A stretch of DNA of 64,000 nt, taken from Holothuria scabra (Eukaryota > Echinodermata > Holothuroidea > Aspidochirotida > Holothuriidae). The position numbers and the translations under genes are program-made. Positions 1 to 12,900 of this stretch are shown in pieces. Each line of letters opens with the position of its first letter. Position 1 is the stretch's first letter. The stretch covers positions 36,893,884 through 36,957,883 of the forward strand of contig CM074200.1 of NCBI GenBank assembly GCA_037179385.1. Direction: 5' to 3'. Below the pieces are notes generated by a model. It was given only the letters and a program-made list of their open reading frames with translations. It did not search any database and was not told the origin of the DNA.

Positions 1-256
1 AATTTCAGTGTAATGACTTTCTATTTCATTCTAGACATATTAATATTTTTATCCATGTCTATTGATAAGGTGCATGAATAAAGATAGTCCACACTTTGCT
101 GATGAATTGTTATGTTCATAATCATACACAAGTCAATTTTGCACTCAGTCTGACTCTGACAGCCTTATTTTTTTTCTCTTATCTTATCTTCCTTAATCCT
201 AACCTTAACAATCAACTCTCTATTGTTTAAACTTTTGAGGACCCAAGAACCCTATT

Positions 257-547
257 CAGGTCTTGATTTTCAGAAAAATTTATGGTTGTCCTTTGGGCAA
301 CCATTTCACTAATTTCAGCTGTCCACAAGTAAAATTTGGTTGTCCAAAAAAAAAACACTAATTGTGTTCATGTACTTATAGTCTTGAAGAATAAAAAGAT
401 GTGATGTTTTAGAGACAGAAACACTTGAAGTCTGAAATATGGTACAATGCAAAAAGTCAAAAGAGTTGGTCAGTCAGCAGTATCCATTTTCAGTCCTAGA
501 GAAAAATGGTTGTCCATTTGACAACCAACCACGAAAATCGAGACCTG
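257..547. mobile_element. hAT-like MITE, family 1
   Basis: The ends are inverted repeats, CAGGTCTTGATTTTC on the left and its near mirror CAGGTCTCGATTTTC from the right. CTATT directly flanks both sides. The interior repeats a phrase like ggttgtcc(a/t)tttg several times. Related copies lie at 3696-4048 and, partly, at 3514-3645. It sits in the DNAI7 intron left of the first visible exon; I saw no exon in 1-750. Confidence 0.6.
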
Positions 548-750
548 CTATTAAATTTCCCTCTGAGGGCCTGAAATCTATTGTCTAGGTCCTCATGCTG
601 AATTTAAATCAAGTGCACGTACACACTCACGCAAGTCGATTTTACATGCATATCAACATTCACACAAGAAGGGAAATCATAGTAGAAGGAGGCATCTTTC
701 TTTTCCATATTTTTGCAAGTACCTTCAAGTTCTGTATCGATTACTTTCAG

Positions 751-969
751 ATGACAAAGTTGCCAAACCCGATGAGACCAAAGAGGAAGGAGGAGAAGAA
801 GAAGGAGAGGTTGTTGGTGAAGATGAGGATGAAGATGAGTTGAATGAGTTTGAAGATGAAGATACTGTTGATTTGAGAGCATATCAAGTACTGGGTGGTG
901 TCTTATACTTTGATCTTCTAACCTTACCTCCACAACCAAAGCAGGTCAAAGGATGGATAATGACCCAGG
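751..969 (+). CDS. DNAI7: DNAI7 exon (first visible)
   Basis: The acceptor is ttactttcag before 751 and the donor is GTTAGT at 970. It enters needing two bases to finish a GAT codon and ends one base into a codon. It encodes an acidic stretch (EEGGEEEGEVVGEDEDEDE) and then VDLRAYQVLGGVLYFDLLTL, the best conserved part of the Casc1 N-terminal domain. The upstream exon is outside the window. Confidence 0.9.
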
Positions 970-3900
970 GTTAGTCTTAATTCTTTTGTCATTTTTGAAG
1001 TCTCAGGAAAAAGTCCTAATGTAGTTAGTTGTATGAAAAATGTGTCAGGTTGTGTATTCTGTCTAAAATAAATGCTTTATTTGAGCTTAAGGATTAAACT
1101 TTGAGGGTTTAAGTTAGACACTCATTGGTTCAACAAGGTGTTTGCAATGTACCAATTGTCTTTCTTGAAACAGTTAGTTAGTTAGATGGAGTTTAACAGC
1201 CCAGTTTCTAACCAAGTGGTTTTATGAGAGCCTGCTTCCACCTTTTGTCCAGTTGCAGCTCATTGGCCTGTTTTCCATGCTCCATTGCTTATGCTGAGCA
1301 CCACACAGTGGCAGTAGGTGCCATTTTTAAAGTCTATGGTAAAGGAGTCAAACTCCAGACAACCCCACCTCCCACACCCGTCTTCTTGAAACAGAGACTG
1401 TAGTCTAATTAGACAATGGAACGTTGTGCACATAACTAAATTAAAAGTGAGTAATTTAAGAGTTCAAAAGTTTTTGGACAAATTTTTGTGCAATCAGCTT
1501 ATTCAAATAAATTCAATAGATTCAATATTGTATTGTCAAGCTATAAATCTGCACTTTGAGACATAAGTTTTCTTTGCAACTTGTGATTTATGTTGCATTC
1601 TATCCATTGTTGCTCTTCCAGCCTAAAAGAACAAAATGCTTTTCTTTTCAAAGTGGTACAGATGCTCCATCACACTTCTTTCATTAAATATTTACCATTT
1701 GAAGACAATCTACCTGTATCATGAATAGAACTACTCTGAGTCAGTCTGCTTATTTTGTGATTTATAATTGTTTTCAGCCATCCAAAGTAAAATAAAACAA
1801 AGGAATTACGCAAATTTAAGCCTGGTGTCCACCAGTAAAGATTGACGTTAATATGACCATCACACAGCTGTTTGGAGTGACCTATAGTTTGGAGACTGTA
1901 AAATTCTTTTGTCCTTATTTCACACAAACATTTCATATAAAGGGTTTTGCAATAAACCTGAATTGTGTCTTCCATCCTGCTAATTGAAAGGGAAAAGCTT
2001 TGTTAAGAAGCAACATTTTCACTTGGGAGTAATTTCCTCTTCCTCTTTTGCCGGAATCTCCTATGCAGTCCATGACCCAGAGCATTGAAGTTGAAAGGAC
2101 AGTGTATCAAACAGGATGGAGATACTTAAATTTGTAGTCTTTCTCCTCTGTCTCTACAAATTGCTCTTCCTCAGATAATGAAAAGCTTCAGTAGTAATTT
2201 AGCTGTACATCTATACCTGTTTAAGGACAGAATGTGTTAGGTTGGATACCGTAATATTAGGTAATAAGTACAAAGCACAAGGATGGAATTGGAGGAATGG
2301 AAAAAAAAATTAAAATAGGAAACTGATTTTGTCAATTAAATTTGAAGTTGGAACCTATCCTTAGTGCACTCGTTTTAAAGTTCCCCCTATCTTGGTTGTA
2401 TGGTTTCAATACTTAAATAAATTCACTGTCATGAAGATAGGTTAGTTTGTGGTTTTCTAACTAATAGGTTTAAGTCCAGCTGACCGCAGACTTTTTTCAT
2501 TTGTGGCCCACTGGCTTGGTCTCCTATTCCATGCTTTTGCTGAGCAACAAACACAATGTCAGCAGGTTCCATTAAAAAGTCTTTGATGTAACCCAGCCAG
2601 GATTGGTACTCCAGACTTCCCAACTGGAAGTCGGATGCTCTAATCATGAGGCATAGGAATGAAAACTTACAAAGGAAAGTAAATTCTGTACAGTGCACAT
2701 CATAGCTTTGTTTAGCATGTGCTTACATTTTTGCATGATAGAAACTTTCTTGCAAAGCTGAACAGGCAAGGAATCGGCCAGAATTAAGATGTTTGCAGTC
2801 TCTCTTACTTGTATGAGAAACTGATGGTATAGAGTTAGAGGTAGATGAAGTTTTACTGCAAAGTTTACAACCTATTGATTCAAGTCAAGCCAGTCCCAGT
2901 CCTTTTCCAGATGTGGCTCACTGGCTTATTTTTCCTACACCATTGCTGAAGCAGAGCATCATGTGCAACAGCAGTTGGTTCCATTTGTTAGAGTTTTTGA
3001 TATGACTGTGTAAACTTCTCCCACTATGCTGGTGTGCTGTTGGCATTATTTCTCTTATACAAAATAACTAAGGGAATTTTAAGGGGACAAGTATTGATTC
3101 CAATGTAACCAAGACTTTCATTTGCAGTTTGAATACAGTAACAGTAAACAATATACTTAATCAAAAGGGTCATGCATAGCAATTTTGGCAGCCTTTAACA
3201 ACCTGCTTTCACATGTGGGAAAGATTTTGGCCTTTTGAGGGGGGAGGGGGGGAGGTGCTGTTTTCTACTGTATATCCCTTTCCAGAGAATTTAATACCCT
3301 CAAAATTTTGTTGATATTCAGTGCACAATCTTTTAGTTTTTCTTGGTAACAGAAACCAAACTAAATTGTTGGAAAAGGAGAACTCTGTTTTCCTACTTGA
3401 AATTTTTTTGTCACAACCTCATATTGACAGTTTCTTTTGGAGATGTAGGTCCCAGTAAAGCAACTGTGCAGTTATTTTAACCAAGTCCTGCCAGGTTTCT
3501 TTCACGATTATTGCAGGCCTTGATTTTCAAAAAAATATTATAAATAATAAAAAATAACACCACTTATTTCCATACCATAATAATTTCACTTATTTCAGCT
3601 GTCCACAAATAAAATGCGGTTGTTGTCCCCCCCAAAAATAGAAAATTGTGCAATTATTTTAACCAAGTCCTCCCAGGTTTCTTTCACAATTATTACAGGC
3701 CTCGTTTTTCAAAAAAATTTATGGTTGTCCTTCGGGCATCCATTTCACTTATTTTAGTTGTCCACAAGTAAAATGTGGCTGTCCAAAAAAAAAAACACTA
3801 AATGTGTTCATGTACTTATAGTCGTGAAGAATGAAAAGATTTGATGTTTGAGAGACAGAAACACTTAAACTTGAAGTCTAAAATATGGTACGATGCAAAA

Positions 3901-6900
3901 AGTCAAAAGAGTTGGTCAGTCAGCAGAATCCGCTTTCAGTCACATAGAAAAATGGTTGCCCATCGGACAACCAATCTTTAACTTTTGGTTGCCTATATGA
4001 AATTTTAGTTGTCCTGGACAATCGGACAATCACGAAAATTGAACCCTTCAGTATAAACCAGTACTACCATGTGATAGAAGAGAACTTTTTTATTAAACAG
4101 AAATTTCATTGTTGGGTTCCATGGCATGAAATTTTTAGAAGTTGTGTCAATATTAGTAGAAGTAAGCAGTTTGGCATTATGATGATACCAAATGTTTCTG
4201 CAAATTTTATGAAAAAATTACAACTTGAGCTCAAAGTGGTAGCAACTCGGCAATGACCAGGCATGAAGTACAAAATGTAGAATATTGAGAGTTGGTTTTT
4301 CCTGAAAGCTCAGAAGCTTTGCAGGCCCAACACTATGCTTACATGTTTAATAAACTCTGATTGGTAATGTTTTATTCTTTCTTTTTCTTCTTCAGTCACA
4401 AGTAGTGAGCTACAGAGGGTACCATATCCACCCGTAGATGCTAGTAAATTTAGCCAAACATTATCAGGTACCATCACCATGGGTCAGACACTGGACCCTA
4501 AGGCCCTGGCTAGTGCTGCTGCTGCTACTGAGGCCCTAGGAGCCCCACCAGTGGGAGTTAAGTTCAAGTAAGTTTTAGTCTTTGCAGAATGATGTAGGCC
4601 TTGTAGCTTGTGTGCTCTCAAGGGCCTTTGTTACTATTATAATGTTAAAAGACAGGCAATCCTCACCCTGAAACTACAATTTTTGTGGTAGTCTCAATTG
4701 CCGAAGCTCTTTTCATTGACAGCAAGTTCAAAAAATGCAGATTACTGTAGCTCATATTGCACAGCATGTACTGTACTGAGAGTGTTTTGATTACACATCA
4801 GGATCTTTTAATTTCCCAAACATATTCTTACCCATTGCTACATCTGGATTGCATTTCCAGCTGGTCTTGTATACTCAGTGCGAAACAATAAACTGCAGAT
4901 CTGTCTGGATGAGGATGAGATTCATACAGTTGTGGGAGGTGCTTTAGTAAGTAGGTAAATAGGTTAGGAGAATTGGAACAGTTTGGATTCAGAGGATCAG
5001 GCCTTGAAAAGTCAGTGTCATCTATGTTATATCATCTTGACATCACAACTTCAGTAGGGCCAACCTGGTCACTTTTTCACATCCATTTCATGTGTCTATC
5101 TGTGAGAGGCTTTTCCCAACACTAATCAAAGGGATGTAAAATATTCACCGCATATAACTACCACCCACCGTCCTCCCCACCCCTCCCCTAATCATAGGCA
5201 ACATTTGATTTAAAAGGCAAACTTGAGGCTATTTTTCTTTTGCACTTTTAAAATAAATGGACTTAACTTTGGCAATCGATCTTATTTTTAGGTGAGCCCA
5301 TAATTTTTCATTGCAAGTTTCAAAATTAAAGGTATAATAAAATGCTCTACTGTACTTTACTCAAAATCTCAAATAGATTGTCTTGAACAATAGCAGTAGA
5401 GCACCTAAAGGTTTTCCTGAATAAAGTAAGTAGTGTTCGACCGATCATCTGTTAAGTAATCGGCATCGGGCCGATTATTGCGTTATCGGTAAATAATTGG
5501 CATTGGTAAAATTCTGCCATTCAACCGATCACTACCACCAATTATTTGCAAACTGAAAAAGGGGGTTAAATATACTTGAACCTTGCACTTAATTTCGTTA
5601 AAATTCCCGTGAAAACTCAATCCTTCAACTTCCCGCCAAAACGGGATGCATTGATAACCACAAACCTATTTTACCCCTGCCATGCAGCCATGGGAATGAT
5701 CGTTTGATGTTTTCCACTATAACCCGGTAGTATTTCTTGAAATTCGATTTAGAAGTGCATTCAAGGTGTATTCCTTGCTGTCTCGCAGAAAGCGCTGCGT
5801 AAGTTGCTGTACAAACTGTTCTGCACAAAACACATAGTACAGACTATCGAGCTGCAGTGTTTCGCCTTTTTTTCAAATCCCCAAGCTTTGCATACATATC
5901 TGTGCACGTTTTGTACACGTAGCACCTAGAATCTTGTGAAGTTCGGTGGTTATTACCTTGCATAAATTAAGTAATTCCCAGCATTCCTTCCGTAATGTTA
6001 TTTACGGTAGGACTTAAGCAATGTTGTCATAGGATGTCATTGCAAACGAAAACAGCAATCAGAGTGCGCACGCAGCCTTGAAAATCTGGAAAGTACTTGG
6101 ATTTCATTTTTGTTTTTCAAGGCCTTGAAAGTTCTTGAATTTTTACAAAAGTCCTTGAAAACGCTGTGAAGAGTGCTTGAAAATTGTTCAATAAACATTT
6201 GATCGCAAAAACCTCAAATTCATTTCAGGAATCCTTTTTGATCAGATTTTTTGAAAATAGTACTGTTGAAAATCAAGTGCGATCGTGAAATTGCACCAAA
6301 GATACATAAGTGGCCCGTGCCGGGCCACGCATTCCTCCATACTGTATGTATAGTAATGTGTCAAGTGTTGACTAATGTGTTTATCCCATCGAACTTCGGG
6401 TGCTCGCCCACTGCAAGTATCATGTACAGCTCAAACTGAGAGCATATGCTATGTTAGTGCAGTGTCACTCTGGCTGATTCAACAAGATCGAAACCGTAAC
6501 ACAAGTTGCTCTCGCTTCTTATTCTGGTTGAAGCAAGGGATAAAAATTTCTCGGAAAAAAAGATGAAACACATTCGCTGTCACATTTGATTTTTTTTTCA
6601 ATATTGACTGTATTGACAATGATTACAGTTGATTGATATAATTTTAGTTTGACTTGGTTCTGCATATATCTGTGATGAATTTACCACCCGGCAATATGTA
6701 GGTCTAGGCTAAGCATCGAATACTTGTTCTGACTTGTGTTAGTTAGCTCTGGCATGGTAGAAGTTTCGTCCATTTCACACCGGAAAGATTGCACCATATC
6801 GGGATATATATTTCATTTGTGATAGTTGGAATAGTGTTTACCTACTGCTGAAGTGTTAATGCTGGATTAGACTGGGTTTGCGTGGATTTTGGTCACGGTA

Positions 6901-9900
6901 ATTTCATCCACGACACAGTTCAGTTAGGCGGGCCTAACGTTAGGCTAGACTGAACATCGTAATGCTAGCATGATAGGCTATCGACAAATACGTACGTGGA
7001 TGGCAGATAGTCTTGTATAATGTACATCATTACTGTCACACTGTTACTAGGCCCAGATTGAAGGTTTCAACAGTTGAGCTGTGAGTGGTACTACTGCCAA
7101 TAGCAGCCTCTGCACCTGTAGTGGACTTCGTTTGGTAAGGTTTCATGAAATCCCGAATGCTTGCTATTTGTCTTCCACTAGCTTTCCAATTATCAGCATG
7201 CTTCTTCCCCTTCAGATGGCTTGTCAATGCTGATTCCCCCATACTGGAAACATCTATTTCCTTCATGCAAATTTTGCACCTTGCTTTACTTTTGTCAGTA
7301 CATTGTTCAAGCCAACTACAGTATTTTGGATGTTTCAACCATAACAGATTAAAACGACATTTACCCATGTTCTAGAAACCTTTGTTACTCGTGAACAGAC
7401 ACTGAAAGCTGAAATTTTGTGGTCTCTGAAGGTTATTGATGCACATTATTCATATCGTTCATGTGCTGGTAATGATAAACTGTTCCAGGAAATGTTTCCG
7501 GATAGTCAAATCGCCAGAGAATTTTCATGCGGAGAGAAGAAATGTGCTTACCTGGTTTGCTTTGGCCTTGCACCTCATTTCAAACAAATGTTAATAGACA
7601 ATATGAAAGAGGAGGAAAACTATATTATCATGTTTGATGAGAGTCTGAATGCTGTGACAAATTCAAAACAGATGGATATACATGTACGGGCATGGAACAG
7701 ACGCAGCAACCAGGTGGAAAGTCGTTACTATACCTCTGTATTTATGGGCCACGGTACCGCTGATGACATGCTAACACATTTCCATGAGGGAATGCAAGGA
7801 CTCTGCCTTCAGAAAATCTTCCAGGTATGGAAACCAGTTTTTTGTCATAGCCTAATATAAACAGTGGTTGTGGATGTACACTCAGGGTGGGGATATATCA
7901 GCTTGTTAGAGCAAATGTAAACAGCATCCATATGTCCAAGTGGAACATTCCTCACACTATTTGTGGTGCTGTGAATGGGAAAAGACTCAAATCTGATTCG
8001 AATGACATGCTAAAAATGTTTTATTCCTTCATACAATCCAAACTATCAGGTATGCAGCTGTCTTGTACAGATGTGTTTGGAGATGAAGTAGGCCCTCAAC
8101 TTCAGCCCTGGGCCTGACCAATCCCCCTACATGTATTCCTGCAGTACCAGCACAGCTATGCCAACCCTGAGCTACAAGGCTGCCCTAATGGCAGATTTCA
8201 GCCCACTAGATCCCTTATGGCAAAGCATTCTGACAATAGGCCTTTCACCTCTAAAATTAAAAACAAATATTTCAGTTTGATACAAGATCAAACTTTGTTC
8301 AGTTTTGTTTGAATCAGTTTGATTTTATGAGCTCTGTTTTATTCTGTCACATATTCAGGTCTCCATGGACGGCCCTAACGTGAACTGGAAATTCTACCGG
8401 ACCCTTTGTGATGAAATCAATAAAGATTTTTCGTGCCAAACATTCAACATTGGCAGTTGTGGTTTACATATCTTGCATGGTGGCTTCAAGGATGGAGCTT
8501 CTGCTTCAGGTTGGCAAATTGAAAAATTATTTTCAAGTTTGCACTGGCTATTCCATGACACACCTGCAAGGACGGAGGATTTTACTAAGGTTACTGGTAG
8601 TTCTGTGTTCCCTTTGCAGTTTTGTAAACATAGATGGCTGGAAAACTTGCCAGTAGCAGAAAGAGTGCAGTCAATGTGGGAGAACATCATAAAATATGTT
8701 GAACAAGCTACAGCAAAGGAGATACCTTGCCCTCAAACAACTTCGTTTGAAACTGTCAAGCAAAGCACCAAAGATCCTCTCATTGAAGCCAAAGTAGCTG
8801 CTTTCTTGTCAATTTCAAAAGAAATACACCCTTTTTTGGTAAGGTATCAAACAGATAAGCCAATGATTCCATTCCTTGCAACTGACCTACATGAGCTCCT
8901 GAAGGGCCTAACAAAAAGGTTCCTTAAGAAGGAAGTCCACAGTGATGTCAACCAAATATTGAAATTGATAAAGATGGATGTCAAAGACTCAAGTACACAC
9001 TGTCCAGTTGGTGATGTGGATATTGGTTTCACTCCACAAAGAAAGGTTAAGGCACTTATCTCATCAAACAAGATATCTGCCAGGCAAGCCCTAGAATTTA
9101 AGTCAGAGTTCAAGCAGTTCGTCATGAAAATTGTCCTTAAACTCCTGGAGAAATCGCCCATACAGTACCAGTTGGTTAGATGTGCAATTTGCCTTGATCC
9201 AAGGAGAATGGTATCTCAACCAACGGATTGCCAAATCAAATTCAGGCGGATCCTTGAACACTTTGTGGTTGCCAATAGACTGAAAGATGATGAATGTGAC
9301 GGTATCATCAGAGAATATGGCAACTTCCTTGAGGCTGTTAAAGCCTCCCCAACAGCTTACAAGGAGTACGACCCACACAAGGATGACATGCGTATCGATG
9401 CATTCCTGTTCAATAAAATGGGCAGTAATGATGACTATCGTAGGCTGTGGTAGAAAGTTATCTGTAAGGTGCTGATGTTATCCCATGGCCAAGCTAGTGT
9501 GGAGAGGGGATTCTCCTTCAATAAACAATTAGAAGTTGAGAACTTGCAGGAGAGATCCTTCATCTCTCAGCGTCTTGTTATTGATCATATCAAGTCAGTA
9601 GGAGGCAGACTCGCAGTGCAAGTGGACAGCAAACTGCTTATGTCTGCTGCTGGAGCAAGGCAAAGGTATCTGGCCCATCTAGAAGATGAAAAGAGGAAGA
9701 AAGAGAAAGAAACCAAAGTCTTGAAAAGAAAAGTGGCAGATGAAAGAATCAAGGAGTTGGAGAAGAAAAAAGCATGTCTGGAAGATGACATGAAGGCTAT
9801 GCAGACCTCTGCAGATGACTTCGCTGAAAAGGCAGAGAACACTGGCAAACTTACGTGGATAGCCAAGTCAAATAGCCTGAGGAGATCTGCTAAGACTAAG

Positions 9901-12900
9901 GCAAATGAAATACAAGATTTAGTTGAAGAAATATCAAGTTTGAAGAGAAAAGACTAGTTAAGTGTCAGCTGGTCCCATGGGAACACAATTAAGGTGATGC
10001 TTGGAGGCACAAGTAAATGCTGTTTAGGTGAAATTGTTGGTACTTATGGGCATTTCACAGGCCTTGCAAGGGTGGTATGTCGATATTAGTGTCCTTGAAT
10101 GTGGCTTTATATGTCTTTGAAAGTCCTTGAAAAGTCCTTGCATTTTGTCTTGCAGAAAGGGTACGAACCCTGAGTAATGCACATGGTCTTTTCCATCAAA
10201 CTTCTTGGCCCACGCATGCACTAGACATGCGTGCGTGTCCGTTTTTACCGCCAAACAAGGCATCATATTTTGCTCTGTGACATCAAATGCAAAAGATCCA
10301 TTGCAAAATTTAAATTGGCCCCTGCTTCGTGATTGGTTGGATTGCGTTGATTCTAGGCAGCCAATCACAACACGCCCCTTCGCCTATGTGATTTAGTGTG
10401 TGAAAATACTCGGTCTCGAGACAAATTTTCCCATTGAGTTTGTGTTACGACGATCGCGCTTGTAATGCCAGCTAGCGAAGCCGGGCGAGCCCCGTGCTAA
10501 ATTCACCTGGAAACGGCATCACAAATCTCTACGTACGTGGATTTTTCGGGGATCGGACTTACGTGCATTTCAGTTGCAGATTCTTTTTAAACAAGACGGA
10601 AGTTTTGGACGAGAACTGCTTAAAATATACGGGGATATTTATATCGGAAAGGAACCATAAGATACGTTATACGGGTGCCCTGAACTGCTAAGATTATCAT
10701 GATTGCTTTTAATACATGGGGTTCGTTAAAGCGGGAGAGTAGCTACAGTACATTAACGGAACTACAACCCAGTACAGTAACAGAATGCAATGTTCTGACA
10801 TGATTGGGGGAAACAAGACAGAGCATGATGTTGGCCAGAGAACTAAATTATCAAAGGGCATATGTGACATCGACTGCAAACAATTGTACAGTATTAAGGG
10901 GTGATTTGTATCTCCACTTTTGAAGTGAAAATATTTTAATTAATATAATAATTATATAAATAAAAAATAAATATAAATAATTTTAATGATATCCCGTTCT
11001 GAAACGAACAGAAATATTCCTAATATTTTCCATCCTGAACTGGTTATGGTAATACGATATGCACGAAGAAAGGGACACGTACAAAGTGACAAACATGTGA
11101 CTTCCCTCTTTCTAATAATCGGTAATCGGCATCGGGCCGATTGTTAAATTAAATAATGGGTAATCAGGTATTACCGATTATAGCATAATCGGTCGAACAC
11201 TAAAAGTAAGAAGTAATTTGGATATGAATTCCTGCTTGTGAGGCATGCATAATACTGTCTTGGTGTACAGTGTAGACATTCACAAAAGTCCTAGTGTGTT
11301 AGCAATACTCCATTCCTATATCAAAGGTGTTAAATTTTAAAGGTAGGTTAATTTTGCCAAGATTACAGAAGGGTTATGTTGACTGGACACATTGACTGAG
11401 ATTCCTCAGAATCTTTTTTTTAAGAACAAATTGAAATTTCTTGTAATGTATCTATGATCGAATTGGTAACCCCTCTTAAGAAATGTGGCTTGGCAGTACA
11501 TCCAGCTATAGTTAATAGTCTGGCAGAGCTCTTAACTCTCCTGCCTTAAGCAGACAATCTTTAAAATCATGCCTTTCTTCTGCCTTTTTGCATTGTCTAG
11601 CTATTTTCCTGCTTACAGCCCCATGAAACCTGCTTTCATTCCCAGTCAACATTGACTTGCTGTACACATAATGCATATTCCCGCTTCCCCAAACTTGTAA
11701 TCCCTATTTCAAATTTTTAAATGTTGGAACTTCGTTTCAGGTCTAGTATCCAAACCTTTGGGAAATCCTCTAACGAATGCAAGAACATGGTTTCCTTGAT
11801 GTCTTGTAACATTTTTGACTGTCTCATTTGCTGTTTCTAGTGTGTACTTACCAAAATATTTAAAGGGGCAGTCAATTTTTTTACAAGTTTTCTTAGAATT
11901 TAATCCTGCACCACAATCATATATTGAGCTAAAATTAACAAAAGGAAATCTGTCATGATGGTCTGTTTAGCCTTGCATCTTTGGAATTTCATTATCGAAA
12001 AAAAATGGAAAAATTCCTATCGAACAGTAATTAAACAGAAACACCATTTCTTCTTACTTGAAATACATTTTCATTCTTTTAATTCTGGTAAATAATCAGT
12101 TTGAAATGGAAAATGAAAGTGCTGGAACAAAACTGTAATATTCACTGTCAAACTCTGATTGCTTCTTAAAGTCATTCTTAAGAAGAAGTACTTCCTAATT
12201 TTTTTCACCAGACTAGCAGACAATGTGTTATACAGTGAGGAGCCACAACTGGTATACTGGTCAGAGAAGGGCAGTCATTGGAGACTGGATGGATTCACTG
12301 ATATTACATACAGTGAAGGTAGGGATTAAACCTGTTGCTACTTGTTGTTTGGCTGAAAAACCCTCATTTACCATTTCTGTATTTGTAGTTCCTCTCTGCA
12401 GAACCACTTCACTGATGCACAGTGAACAGGATTCTGTCAGAAACATATAAAAGGTGAAGTAGATTACCCACCCTCTTCTGGAAAGAAGCCCCCTTTCCCC
12501 CTCCAGAAACATGGCTGGAATAGCTTAGTACAAAACTTTTGTGGGTAATTACATTTTATGTACAAAAGGCTTGAAGAGGAAACTTTTTACTTATAGACCC
12601 TTTATTTACAATCACTTAAATTTTTTACATATACACCCTCTTGAATTGAAATTAATGGAAATAAGGCTGCCTCCACCACAAACAAAAAAAACAAGACAAT
12701 ATACAGTAATCTGTGTAAAACAAGTGCAGCTCTGAATACAGACCTGGACAATAATGATGCTGGCTTCGACAAATCCCCCACCCGACAGCCGGGGCAAGTA
12801 CCCCCAGCCCATGGACTTCCTGCAGATGGACAGAGCATTCTGCACGGTATGTTGTTGCTAACATACGTGTGAGAAAAAGCGCACCAAGATGGCTTTCTGC

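Larger units (their letters stand above)
5431..11202 (+). mobile_element. 5.8-kb hAT transposon with 8-bp target duplication
   Basis: Both ends read TAGTGTTCGACCGAT when read inward (5431 onward and 11202 backward). The identical octamer AAAGTAAG flanks both sides (5423-5430 and 11203-11210), which is the classic hAT signature. Both subterminal regions carry the phrase ATCGGCATCGGGCCGATT, likely binding sites. The interior carries a broken transposase gene (7373-9957) and, in opposite orientation, its zinc-finger part (7036-7368). The element sits in a DNAI7 intron. The perfect target duplication suggests a fairly recent insertion, yet the coding part is broken. Confidence 0.93.

Noticed and set aside
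7887..8117. 76-codon frame between the two hAT transposase exons
   Set aside because: Lies within the intron 7825-8358; no similarity to transposase parts recognised, and joining KIFQ directly to VSMDGPN fits the family.
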